Below are positions 8,639 through 17,342 of a stretch of DNA of 64,000 bases, piece by piece. Both the position numbers and the translations under genes were made by a program. Every line of letters starts with the position of its first letter. Position 1 is the first letter of the stretch. The notes beneath the pieces are model-generated. The model saw only the letters and a list, made by a program, of their open reading frames with translations. It was not told the origin of the DNA and did not search any database. This DNA comes from CATOSD01 sp034422735 (GTDB lineage: Bacteria > Chloroflexota > Dehalococcoidia > Lucifugimonadales > CATOSD01), in the NCBI GenBank assembly GCA_034422735.1, contig DAOUJL010000082.1, forward strand, positions 1 to 64,000, written 5' to 3'.

Positions 8639-11188
8639 TTACGCCCTTGCCCGGAGCGGTACAAGCCGCGTCACCGCGTGGCCAAGCAGCCTCAGCCGCA
8701 TTTCACGCCATGCGCCGTCGACCTCGTCTTCCGCGTCTTCTTCCTCGCCGGTCGCGCCGCCGTACCTGCCGACCGCGAATGCCCAGCCGATGCGCTGCGC
8801 GGCCGCCGCGACTGCGGGAGCCGCCGCTCCGACTCTGCGGGCGTATTCGAGCGGTGTCTGGTTGCGGTCCCGGCGCAGTCCGGCGACGGCTCCCAGACGG
8901 CTCATCTTGGTGTACGCTTTTTCGGCGGGCGTAGCGCCCCCCAGGTTTCGCGTCCACAGAAGCCACAACACCAGCCACACCGCGCCCACGCTGCCCATGG
9001 CGATGGCAGCCGGCCTTAGCAGCGCCACTACGTCGATGTTGAGACCGCCGCCGCCTGGCTCGACGGGCGGCACGCCCACGGCGTCCAGCGCGGAATCGAA
9101 GATGTCCTCCAGCGCCTCGTCGATTGCCTCGGCGTCCTCGCGGCCCGTTCCAATCGCGACGGCGGCGGGCTCGCTGAGCAACTGCCGCTCGTGCCTCGGC
9201 CAGTTTGGAGTCGGCTCGAAGTCGATCCACCCGTAGCTGGGGAAATAGACCTGGACCCAGCCGTGGCTGTCCAGGTCGCGCACGACGTGCATTCCCGTCT
9301 CGGAGTAGTACAGGCCAGGCCCGTAGCCCGCCGCCAGCCTGGAGGGCACGTCCACCGCTCTCAGCATCACCGCCATGGCGGAGGCGTAGTAGTCGCTGTA
9401 TCCGGTCCGGGTCTCGAACAGGAAGTGGTCCACGCCGTCGGCGCCCGCGGGGGGCGCATCGATGTCCTGGGAATATGTGAACCTGTCACTGCGCAGGAAC
9501 TCCTGGATCGTCACCGCCTTGTCCAGCGGAGTCTCCGCGGTCACCGTGATCCGCTCGGCCAACTCGACCACTCTGTCGGGCAGGTCGGGCGGCAGCGCCA
9601 GGTAGTGGTCCCGGATGAAACCGTGGTAGTCGGTGCCGGCCTGCCGCAGGTCGTCGTCGGTTGCGAGCGAGACGTAGGAGACCATGGTGTAGGGGTTGTT
9701 CCTGGGCAGCGGGCTCGAGAAGTTCCAGGCCACTATCTCCGGTGCTATGGGCTCCTTTCTGGCGACGGTCACCGTCTCGACAGCCTGCGGGGTGTCTATC
9801 GTCGCGTGCCGGTAGGTGACGCCTTCCAGCACCATGTCGGGCGGCAGGCTGCGCGATATGAGCGACTCCTCCACCGAGGTGACGGAACGCTCTTCGAGTT
9901 CCTCTCTCAGCGTCTCGGCAAGCTCGCGCATGTCCTCGGGAAGCGCCTCGTCGGTCGAGGGATCGAGGAGGTCGAGCGTGTACTTCTTGGGGGCGAGCGT
10001 CTGCAGGGTGGCGCCGTGACTTACCCAGTCCAGGCCGCCTCCCGAAAGGAACGCCTTGGACTCGAAGTCCAGTTGCAGGAGCTGTTGCACCGGCTCGCGT
10101 TTGAGATCGTCCACCCTGGGCGGGGGCACAACCTGAGGACCGACGTCTATGGGCTGCGTTTCACCCGCCACCCAGCCCTCGGCGGTGTACTCGCTGTAAG
10201 TACGCGAGATCCAGTAAGACGGATAGTCGGACTCTGCCCAGAACACCGGCTCGCCCCCGAAGGAGATGGAGCCCAGGAAGGGCAGCGTGTCCCCAAAGAG
10301 CCGGCCGGGCAAATCCTTGCGCGACGGGATGGCGGAGAACAGCCTCGAGAACTCGCCCTCCAGCGCGCTCACCGGTGAGCGCGCCGTTCGCCAGATGTCC
10401 GCCAGGGTCGGCGAGACGTACACGTGCAGGGGCAGGAGGGACGCGATCAGGAGCACCACTACGCCGAAGACGAAGGTGTTGTTGAGCGTCATCCAGCCGT
10501 TCGAGCGCTCGTAACCGATGCCGGCCTTTGTCCACTCCTGCTGCTGGATTACGATGCTGAGCCGCACTATCAGCAGGATGGCGACGAACGCGAACACGAA
10601 GAACTCGTAGGCGCGGCCGATGGGCAGGAAGCTGAGGTTCGTGAGCAGGGCCGTGCCCATGAGCACCACACCCACCCACACGTTGTTGCTCCTGAAGATG
10701 AACCAGGAGCTGACGTAGGCGATGATCCAGGCCGCGGCGAGCAGAATCAGCGAGACCGGCAGCAGGTCGGTGCTGATGCCGCCTGTGGTCGCGGCCTCGT
10801 ACCACACGCCGAGCCGCTCGTACGCGAGGCGCTGCTGCTCGAACAGCGTCTCGCCCTCGGTGATCGAGCCGATGCGCCACATCACCAACACAAAGCCCAC
10901 CACCAGCCCTATGGGGTGCAGGAAAGCGGCGTGAACGCGCAGCTTCGCGAGCGCGAGGCCCAGCACGGCGGCCCAGAGCATGATCGCCAGCATGGACGGC
11001 GTGCGCGCCCAGCCGGCCGCCGAGACCGACTGGCCCAGCACGAGAAGGGCCAGCATGAGCAGTACGAACGTGGACCAGCCCTGCGAGGGCAAGAAGCGGT
11101 CGTACAGCCTGAGCACAGGGTGGCGCTCCCTAGTGCCGATCCCACCGCGGCCGGAGGGATACAGTACAGACGTGGTGTCGGCGGCCAC
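8639..11188 (-). CDS. TgpA-like membrane transglutaminase-fold protein, catalytic Cys replaced by Ser
   Basis: An 849-aa membrane protein with about six N-terminal transmembrane helices (roughly residues 30-260), a large extracytoplasmic region with a transglutaminase-like core near 540-660, one helix around 735 and a cytoplasmic DUF4129-like tail. The position normally held by the nucleophilic Cys (Y-C-D-Y-F-A in relatives) reads YSDYYA, Ser598. The His (SHGWVQVY, His642) and Asp (WIDFEP, Asp656) are kept. The GTG start overlaps the TAG of the DUF58 gene by one base. The trio with DUF58 and MoxR is a widespread envelope-linked cassette whose substrate is unknown. Confidence 0.88.
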   Translation of the reverse strand: MAADTTSVLYPSGRGGIGTRERHPVLRLYDRFLPSQGWSTFVLLMLALLVLGQSVSAAGWARTPSMLAIMLWAAVLGLALAKLRVHAAFLHPIGLVVGFVLVMWRIGSITEGETLFEQQRLAYERLGVWYEAATTGGISTDLLPVSLILLAAAWIIAYVSSWFIFRSNNVWVGVVLMGTALLTNLSFLPIGRAYEFFVFAFVAILLIVRLSIVIQQQEWTKAGIGYERSNGWMTLNNTFVFGVVVLLIASLLPLHVYVSPTLADIWRTARSPVSALEGEFSRLFSAIPSRKDLPGRLFGDTLPFLGSISFGGEPVFWAESDYPSYWISRTYSEYTAEGWVAGETQPIDVGPQVVPPPRVDDLKREPVQQLLQLDFESKAFLSGGGLDWVSHGATLQTLAPKKYTLDLLDPSTDEALPEDMRELAETLREELEERSVTSVEESLISRSLPPDMVLEGVTYRHATIDTPQAVETVTVARKEPIAPEIVAWNFSSPLPRNNPYTMVSYVSLATDDDLRQAGTDYHGFIRDHYLALPPDLPDRVVELAERITVTAETPLDKAVTIQEFLRSDRFTYSQDIDAPPAGADGVDHFLFETRTGYSDYYASAMAVMLRAVDVPSRLAAGYGPGLYYSETGMHVVRDLDSHGWVQVYFPSYGWIDFEPTPNWPRHERQLLSEPAAVAIGTGREDAEAIDEALEDIFDSALDAVGVPPVEPGGGGLNIDVVALLRPAAIAMGSVGAVWLVLWLLWTRNLGGATPAEKAYTKMSRLGAVAGLRRDRNQTPLEYARRVGAAAPAVAAAAQRIGWAFAVGRYGGATGEEEDAEDEVDGAWREMRLRLLGHAVTRLVPLRARA

Positions 11189-12426
11189 TACGCGAACTCC
11201 TGCCTGGAGCGCTCCGCGTCGGCGGTCAGATAGGGTCGGCTCATCGCGACAGGTATCGATTCGCCTGAGCGGACGGCGTAGGTGGGAATGCCGGCCTCAA
11301 GCAGGGCGGGGGCCACGCTCAGCGTAGGGAAGACGCCGCCGAAGGTGACACCGTCCAGCAGCACGGCCACGACCCTGACGCGCCTGCGGGTTAGCTCACG
11401 CAGTCCCGCCACCCAGGCGGGCCGGTGCGAGGGGGTGATTACTACCAGCGTGCTGTGGTAGCCCCACAGCGCCTCTTCGAGCGGCAGGGCATCCGCCAGC
11501 GGGACCCTGCCCTCGGCCTTGCTCCGCGCAAGAAACTCCATCACGCGGTCCATCTGCCCCGAACCGGTCTCCGCCGGCAGGTAGTATCGCTGGTCGCCGT
11601 AGGACACCAGGCCCACCGGCATGTCGGAAGACAGGTACTTTCTCGCAAGCGATGCGGCTATGGAGACGCCGTACTCGTCGGTGCTCTCCTCAAGTTCGCC
11701 CGCCTGCACGTCCCTATGGAGGTCAACCATGATCCACACGTCGCTGGACTGTCCAAGGTCGAACTCCTTGGACATCAGCCGTCCAAGGCGGGCCGTGCTG
11801 TTCCAGTGGACGCGGCTGATGCTGTCGCCGAATGCGTAGTCGCGAACGCTCGACGCGTGCGGGCTCAGGTCGTGGCTGCGCCGTCTCGCCGTGCTCTCAC
11901 CGGTGAGGTCGGCCGCCGGTATGGAGAATCCTGGCAGATCGAACACGCGCGGGTAGACGACCAGCTCGTCGGTGCCGCAAAACTCGCGGCTTCTGCGAAA
12001 CAGGCCCAAGAAGTCGGTGTTGGACACGCGCACCGGGCCCATGGTGTACACGCCCCTCTTGCGCGCCGGCGTTAGCGTCCGCCATGAGCGGAAGCTCCTC
12101 GCGCCCAGGGTGACCGCCATGCCGCTGGAGTAGCCGGGCAGGTCGGTGAGGTCCTCGACCTCCAGCACAGGCTTGGGCAGCGTGCCCAGATTGCGAATCG
12201 TGATCCGCTCTTCCACGTCGTCGCCCACTCGCACGCGATGGCTTCGCCGGTCGACCTCTACGTGGAGAGTACGGACGCTCATCCAGTTCCACAGGAAGCC
12301 GAAAACGGCGGCAAGGCCGAGGATGTACAGCAGCCTGTAGAACAGCCCGAACCCGGTCGCGGCTCCGGTAACCGCCGTAACGCCCATGAGGGTGGCGACG
12401 AGGTAGAACCGCTTCAGGACGAACAC
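11188..12426 (-). CDS. DUF58 domain protein
   Basis: A 412-aa membrane-anchored protein. Two N-terminal hydrophobic helices (about residues 8-45) are followed by a beta-rich region (RVGDDVEERITIRN) and then the DUF58 core with YPRVFDLPG, SARRRSHDLSPHASSVRDYAFGD-type sequence and WNSTARLGRLMSKEF, leading into a von Willebrand A-like fold (VWIMVDLHRDV). DUF58 proteins typically pair with MoxR ATPases and are thought to be remodelled by them. It starts at GTG, 18 bp after moxR, and is translationally coupled to the following gene. Confidence 0.9.
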   Translation of the reverse strand: MFVLKRFYLVATLMGVTAVTGAATGFGLFYRLLYILGLAAVFGFLWNWMSVRTLHVEVDRRSHRVRVGDDVEERITIRNLGTLPKPVLEVEDLTDLPGYSSGMAVTLGARSFRSWRTLTPARKRGVYTMGPVRVSNTDFLGLFRRSREFCGTDELVVYPRVFDLPGFSIPAADLTGESTARRRSHDLSPHASSVRDYAFGDSISRVHWNSTARLGRLMSKEFDLGQSSDVWIMVDLHRDVQAGELEESTDEYGVSIAASLARKYLSSDMPVGLVSYGDQRYYLPAETGSGQMDRVMEFLARSKAEGRVPLADALPLEEALWGYHSTLVVITPSHRPAWVAGLRELTRRRVRVVAVLLDGVTFGGVFPTLSVAPALLEAGIPTYAVRSGESIPVAMSRPYLTADAERSRQEFA

Positions 12427-12444
12427 CTTTACAGCGTCGATTGG

Positions 12445-13428
12445 CTACCTCCTGACCCAGCCGCGGGCCTCGGCGCCCGGCACCGGGATCTCGCCCGCCA
12501 GGTTGGAGATGACCTCTCCGCCCTGCACGCCGCGCATACGGGCGGCCGCAGACACGATTATGCGGTGGCCCAGCATGGGCACCGCAAGTTCCTTCACGTC
12601 GTCCGGCAGCACGAAGTCTCGCCCGCGAATGAGGGCGAGCGCCTGTGCGGCCCGGTACTGCGCGAGCGAGCCGCGCGGCGAGCTGCCCAGCGCAACGTCG
12701 GGGTGTCCGCGGGTAGACTCGGTTATCGTCACGATGTACCGCTTGATGGCGTCATCGACGTAGACCTGCTTGACCGCCTCCTGCAGCTCGACGATCTCAT
12801 CCGGGTTCGTCACCGGTCCCAGCGATTCGATGGGGTGCTCCATGCGCTGGCCATCGACTATCGCCAGCTCTTCCTCCAGGGTGGGGTAGCCCAGCCTGAT
12901 CATCAGCAGGAACCGGTCGAGCTGCGCCTCCGGCAGCGGAAAGGTGCCCTCGTACTCGATGGGGTTCTGGGTGGCCATTACCATGAACGGGCGGCCTATG
13001 GGGTGGGTGTCGCCCTCCACCGTAACCTGCCGCTCGTCCATCGCCTCCAGCAGCGCGGACTGCGTTTTGGGTGTGGCGCGGTTGATCTCGTCGGCGAGCA
13101 CGATCTGGGAGATAATCGGGCCCTGGCGGAACTCGAACTCGCCCGTCTTCTGGTTGAATATGGACACGCCGGTTATGTCGGTGGGCAGCAGGTCGGGCGT
13201 GAACTGGATGCGCTTGAACTCGCTACCCGTCGAGCGAGCGATGCTCCGTGCCAGCATAGTCTTGCCCACACCCGGCACGTCCTCGATGAGCGCGTGGCCC
13301 TGGCAGGTGAGGGCGACGACGCCCAGTTCGACGGCGTCATCTTTGCCTATTATCACCTTCTTAACGTTCTCGACGATGCTGTGGGCGACTGCCCTGGCCT
13401 TTTCCAAATCGGTGGCTAGTTGCTGCAA
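12445..13428 (-). CDS. MoxR-family AAA+ ATPase
   Basis: A 327-aa cytoplasmic AAA+ chaperone-like ATPase. Walker A is DVPGVGKT (about residues 50-57) and Walker B VLADEINRA (Asp113, Glu114), followed by the MoxR-typical TPKTQSALLEAMDERQVTV and a C-terminal lid. The start is TTG, with AGGAGA 6 nt upstream. It is the first gene of the MoxR-DUF58-transglutaminase-like operon on the minus strand and is likely to act on the DUF58 partner. Confidence 0.95.
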   Translation of the reverse strand: MQQLATDLEKARAVAHSIVENVKKVIIGKDDAVELGVVALTCQGHALIEDVPGVGKTMLARSIARSTGSEFKRIQFTPDLLPTDITGVSIFNQKTGEFEFRQGPIISQIVLADEINRATPKTQSALLEAMDERQVTVEGDTHPIGRPFMVMATQNPIEYEGTFPLPEAQLDRFLLMIRLGYPTLEEELAIVDGQRMEHPIESLGPVTNPDEIVELQEAVKQVYVDDAIKRYIVTITESTRGHPDVALGSSPRGSLAQYRAAQALALIRGRDFVLPDDVKELAVPMLGHRIIVSAAARMRGVQGGEVISNLAGEIPVPGAEARGWVRR

Positions 13429-13548
13429 AACGGCTCTCCTATGCGAGATGGACGGGAAGCCGGAGCAGTACTCCAGCGTCGTCGAAACGATTTGCGCGCG
13501 GCGCGGCGGCGCGATGGCCGGGCCGGGCCGCGCGAGCGGAGGGCGCGG

Positions 13549-14373
13549 CTACACCGTCAGCGGTGTGTCCGGCAGGTTGGCCCATTCCGCCATGGAAGCG
13601 TCGTAGTTACGGGCGTCGCCGTAGCCCAAGAGCTTGAGGACGAATACTCCGTGCGCCGCACGGATTCCGCCCTGTCAATAGGTCACCACTCGTTTGTCCG
13701 GCGTGACTCCTATCGATTCGAGCATGGCCCTCAGTTCCGAGGCGGGCTTCACGGTCTGGTACTCGCCCTCGGAAAGGAAGTTGAGCCACTCCAGGTGGAC
13801 GGCGCCGGGGACATGGCCGCGCCTGTCGTTGCCGCGGTCGTTCGAGCCGTCCCACTCACCGTCCGAGCGCACGTCCAGGAACACCACGTCGGAGTTGCCC
13901 ACGCTGGCGACGCCGTCGTCGAGCCGGCAGATGACGCTGTCGTCGACCTTCGGCGTGAAGGTGGCGGCTTGCGGCTCCGCGGGCGTGGCGGTGATGGGAC
14001 GTCCCTCGCCGAACCACTTGGCCCAGCCGCCGTTGAGCATCTTCACGTTGGTGTGTCCGTAGTAGTTGAGCACCCACCAGAAGCGGGAGGCGCTGAGGCC
14101 CCAGCCGCTGTCGTAGGTCACTATGAGGTTGTCGTCGCCCAAGCCCATCTCGGAGGCGAGCTTGGCGAAGTCGTCCGCCTCCATGACGCGGGGACGGCCG
14201 GGATCCTTGATGTAAGGGTGGACGCTGATGCCCACGGCGCCCTTGATGTGGGCGCGGCGGTAGGCGTCGAACGGTTCGCAGTCCACGATGCGAAGGTTGG
14301 GGTCGTCGAGATGGGCTTCAAGCCAGTCGGTCTCGGCGAGAAGGTCGGGGTTGGTGTAGCCTTCGGTTGCCAC
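13549..14373 (-). CDS. Two-domain rhodanese (sulfurtransferase) with TGA (predicted selenocysteine) at the active site
   Basis: Thiosulfate/3-mercaptopyruvate-type sulfurtransferase, 274 aa if the TGA at 13675-13677 is read through. The N-terminal domain (about 10-125) has Asp in its pseudo-active site (VTYDSGWGLSASR). The C-terminal domain reads VVTY-TGA-QGGIRAAHG, so TGA replaces the catalytic Cys of C-x-x-G-x-R (codon 233). After the TGA the frame continues with conserved rhodanese sequence (VFVLKLLGYGDARNYDASMA) to TAG at 13549. A 7-bp hairpin with loop GGC lies 17 nt beyond the TGA. The start is GTG with GAGGTGA upstream. A conventional call would stop at 13675 and lose the active site. 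Confidence 0.85.
13648..13664 (-). promoter_or_regulatory. Predicted bacterial SECIS hairpin in the rhodanese gene
   Basis: On the minus strand TCCGTGC and GCACGGA form a perfect 7-bp stem around loop GGC. Seventeen nt separate the TGA from the first loop G, matching the known bacterial rule of a G early in the apical loop about 16-37 nt downstream. Confidence 0.7.
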
Positions 14374-14424
14374 GTAGTCACCTCAAGGCGCCGGTAATAT
14401 CGTGTGTTGCGGCGTCTAGGTGCG

Positions 14425-14430
14425 ATTATA
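14425..14430 (-). promoter_or_regulatory. -10 box upstream of the rhodanese gene
   Basis: Perfect TATAAT on the minus strand, 52 bp before the GTG start. I cannot see a good -35 at standard spacing. Confidence 0.4.
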
Positions 14431-14453
14431 CAACAAAGGGCGTGGGCGGCGCG

Positions 14454-14540
14454 ATTTTGGGGGAAGGGACTTTGGGTGGGGGCTCTCCGAAAAATCTGCC
14501 CAATTCTGCTACATTCCGCCCATTCCGTAGCTGGGCGGCC
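14454..14540 (-). repeat. Dispersed repeat, right module, inverted partial copy 3
   Basis: Read on the minus strand, CGCCCAGCTACGGAAT, a block resembling CAGAATxGxxCAGATTTTT and CGGAGAG match the right module at 1708-1851, including its continuation into a CCCTTCCCCC palindrome remnant. Confidence 0.5.
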
Positions 14541-15258
14541 CATTGTTGTTGTCACTTATTGTGAGCCAGATTGTTAAGGTTCGTCACGCGCATTGCGCCA
14601 AATGTGGCAAAATGCGACGGCGGACTTGGGCCGGATTTTGCCATTCTGACGCCGCCTTCCGGAGAGCACAGCGTGTATGTGGTCGAAATTAGCACGTCAG
14701 TGCTGTAAAATCAAGAGCCGTTAGAGCCAAAAGAACGCGCAGACGCCCCCGGTTTCCTCGGCGGCGCTCGGAATGGAACTGTTAGGGGCCTGTCGCTGCG
14801 CCGAGGTGAATCGGTCGACTTGTCGGCGCGAGGCAGGGCTACTTGACATAAGGTGGAGGGAGTGGGCCTGAGGGTGGGAATTTTTGTGACACGGTTGGGG
14901 AGGGGTCGCGCGGTGATGGGAAAGGGTGTGCGTTTGGGTTACGCGGTTGGGAAGGTGTGAGACACGGTTTTGGGGTGGTTGCGGCTAGCGGGCGTGGGGG
15001 AGCCGGTCTTCCATGCAAGGGGGTATCGCAAAGATACATGCGAGCACTCTTGCGATGGGTTAGGAAAAGGCCCTGCGATTTTGGGTGAAGAATAGGAGGG
15101 GGTGTGCTCGTGTATGCTATCATTCTCGGGTGCGGGGCGACGCTCAGAGGTGTTGTGCGTTATGGGTGTCCCCGACCGTAGATCGCAAATACACGGGCGG
15201 CTCTGTCCGCACATTGGCGGGAACAGGTTCTCAAATCTCAAGTCAGTTGTAGCCTACT

Positions 15259-16593
15259 ATGCATATTGAACACGTCCAGCTTCACTTCCTTAACCCATTT
15301 CATGACATCGTTAACTTCGAGTGCGATGAACGGGTGAACCTGTTTGTTGGTCCCAATGCGTCCGGCAAGAGCACCATTATTGGGGCGATGGATTATGTTT
15401 ACTCTCCTAGCCCTGACCACCCATTTGCTTACATTGAGTTTCCTAGTTTCAACTTTAGAGAAGACTGGGCCGACGATCAGAGCCAACACAAGACATACTT
15501 TGCTAGCGGCCTCCCACTTTGCTGGATGACTGCGAGTAAGGACTGGCCCAGGAAGAAGCCCAATGCAATCGACGGCAATGCGGCGTATCCAGAACCAATC
15601 TGGAACAAAGTGCCAATGCTCAGTGTGCCCCACATTCGCACAGGTTTGGCTTCTAGATCGGCCATCTGGGGAGTGGCATCGTCAGAGTCTCATCTTTCCT
15701 ATGGCATTGACCGCGCCGCTGACCCGGTAATGTTCTGTGGACAGTACATCAAGATGGACATTGACAGGATTCGGTCTAGGTATCGCTTCAATCCACGCAA
15801 ACTGGACGATTTAGACCGGGCATTGCAGATAGGCTATTCCTGTGCTAGAAACATAAGCACGGAAGTAGTTCGAGATTCTGGCCTACACTCATACGTCGAT
15901 GTAGAGGATGGAAATGCCATTTATCCCAACATGGGAATAGGAACATTGGACCTAACAGATGGCGCGTCTCTGTACCTTGGTGACCTCAGTTCTGGAACTC
16001 AGGGGACGTTGCTATGGATATGGGGGTTAGTTCTCAAGATGGCTAGCCACTATGACTGGCAAGACGGCTGGCAAAATCGGCCGGCAGTGTTACTGATTGA
16101 TGAGATCGAGAACCACCTGCATCCGACATGGCAAAGACGGGTAATCCCCGAGTTGCTCGACCACTTCCCCAAGTTGCAGATATTTGCTACCACACATTCA
16201 CCCTTTGTCGTGGCGGGACTAAAGGCTGGGCAGGTTCATCTGGTGAGGCGGGGTCCGAGAGGATTTGCAGACATCGAAACTAATCCGGAAGACGTTGTTG
16301 GCTGGACGGCTGATGAGGTGCTTCGCACCTTAATGGGTGTAGACGACCCTACAGACGAAGGCACCGCACGCGCGGCAAGCGAACTGCGGCGACTGCGCAG
16401 CGAGGGGCCCAAGAGCGATGAGGCGGAGGAGCAGCAGCGCCAGGCCAGGGTGCAGGAACTGCGCCAGCGAGTGAACCGAGACTTGCTTGCCGGCGGTCCA
16501 ATGGCTGCTCAGAGGGAAGCGTTCGAGCACAGGTTCGCGGAGGTGTTGCAGAATCATCAGAAGTCCCGCAGTCTTGACCAGGACAGCGGTTAA
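15259..16593 (+). CDS. ptuA: Septu-like defence ATPase (PtuA-type AAA/ABC ATPase)
   Basis: A 444-aa RecF/OLD-like ATPase. It has Walker A GPNASGKST (residues 31-39), an ABC-signature-like DLSSGTQGTLLW, Walker B LLIDEIENHLHP (Asp281, Glu282) and the switch segment FATTHSPFVV. The C-terminal helical part is charged. The following gene is an HNH nuclease 2 bp away, the gene arrangement of Septu (PtuA plus PtuB) and of the Ec78 retron effector. Base composition is visibly less GC-rich than the flanks, suggesting transfer. No reverse transcriptase is present, so it is not a retron as seen here. Septu assignment rests on architecture, not alignment. Confidence 0.75.
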   Translation: MHIEHVQLHFLNPFHDIVNFECDERVNLFVGPNASGKSTIIGAMDYVYSPSPDHPFAYIEFPSFNFREDWADDQSQHKTYFASGLPLCWMTASKDWPRKKPNAIDGNAAYPEPIWNKVPMLSVPHIRTGLASRSAIWGVASSESHLSYGIDRAADPVMFCGQYIKMDIDRIRSRYRFNPRKLDDLDRALQIGYSCARNISTEVVRDSGLHSYVDVEDGNAIYPNMGIGTLDLTDGASLYLGDLSSGTQGTLLWIWGLVLKMASHYDWQDGWQNRPAVLLIDEIENHLHPTWQRRVIPELLDHFPKLQIFATTHSPFVVAGLKAGQVHLVRRGPRGFADIETNPEDVVGWTADEVLRTLMGVDDPTDEGTARAASELRRLRSEGPKSDEAEEQQRQARVQELRQRVNRDLLAGGPMAAQREAFEHRFAEVLQNHQKSRSLDQDSG

Positions 16594-16595
16594 GG

Positions 16596-17342
16596 TTGCG
16601 CTCAGTACATCGATCCCAAGAGCCCACCATACTTCGAGAGATTCGCTCCACCTACGCTGAGTGGGACGAGATTGGTCCTACAGAGCGCATCCAACTGCGT
16701 CAGGCTCTCTCACGGGACTTTATGGGAATCTGCGCTTACTGTGACGAGGAGTGTGCGCCTTCGGTGGAGCGACGGAGGTTCGCCTGGGCGGAAACGATAG
16801 ACCACTTCCGCCCCCGTGCCAGGTTTCCTCGCCTGGCCTTTGACTGGCTGAATCTGGTTTACGCCTGCGAGCGATGCAACAAGGCGAAAGCCGACCAATG
16901 GCCCGAAAGTGCCGACTTCGTGAACGAGGTTCTGGCTGCTTACGGCAGGTTCATTCCCGTGTCAGAGTACGTCAATCCAAATGCCCTCGACGGCCAACTG
17001 CCGGCGAGCCACTTCTTCGACTTCGACGTTGAGTCCGGCGAGATCGTTCCCGCTGACGACTCCGGTGACATGGAGTGGTCAATGGCCATGCGGACCATCC
17101 GCGACATTGACCTGAACGACAGGAATCTCGGAGAGAACGACCCGAATCATCTGTTCAACCGCCGAATGGGATGGCTGGACCGTCTCATTGCAGGACTGGA
17201 AGACGTTGATGACTTCGATGCCTTGATGAATCTGATGCACGCGTTCACACAGCCAGACCAACCCTTTTCCGGGTTCGTGTCCGCCTACTTCAGTCGTCTG
17301 ATGTCTGGCCCGCCCCCTAGTGGTGGCACCCCCTGGCGGTGA
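16596..17342 (+). CDS. ptuB: Septu-like HNH endonuclease (PtuB-type)
   Basis: A 248-aa HNH nuclease. It has Cys46-x2-Cys49 (CAYC), the catalytic TIDHFRPRA (Asp69, His70), and Cys91-x2-Cys94 (ACERCNKAK), the zinc-stabilised HNH layout of PtuB and TIGR02646-like proteins. The TTG start sits 2 bp after the ATPase stop, with AAGG overlapping that stop. Its last 26 bp overlap the end of the convergent D-threonine-aldolase-like gene, and the final residues (PPPSGGTPWR) look like read-out into host sequence. The original C terminus may have been altered on insertion. Confidence 0.78.
   Translation: MRSVHRSQEPTILREIRSTYAEWDEIGPTERIQLRQALSRDFMGICAYCDEECAPSVERRRFAWAETIDHFRPRARFPRLAFDWLNLVYACERCNKAKADQWPESADFVNEVLAAYGRFIPVSEYVNPNALDGQLPASHFFDFDVESGEIVPADDSGDMEWSMAMRTIRDIDLNDRNLGENDPNHLFNRRMGWLDRLIAGLEDVDDFDALMNLMHAFTQPDQPFSGFVSAYFSRLMSGPPPSGGTPWR

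Larger units (their letters stand above)
14374..15258. other. Gap of about 0.9 kb between the rhodanese gene and the defence pair
   Basis: It contains the rhodanese promoter region, an inverted right-module repeat (14454-14540), a short Cys-rich frame (14561-14692), an AGCAC-GTCA-GTGCT inverted repeat near 14692-14705, and a G/T-rich stretch (14838-15130) with three imperfect copies of an ACRCGGTTKGGG motif and a TGCTATCATT box. Reverse-strand frames here are Pro-rich artefacts. Confidence 0.55.

Noticed and set aside
14839..15241. Pro/Ser-rich reverse frames upstream of ptuA
   Set aside because: Low-complexity products of a C-rich strand with direct repeats, without ribosome sites or recognisable folds.
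15259..17342. Retron with PtuAB effector
   Set aside because: No reverse transcriptase gene or msr/msd-like structure is visible in the flanks.
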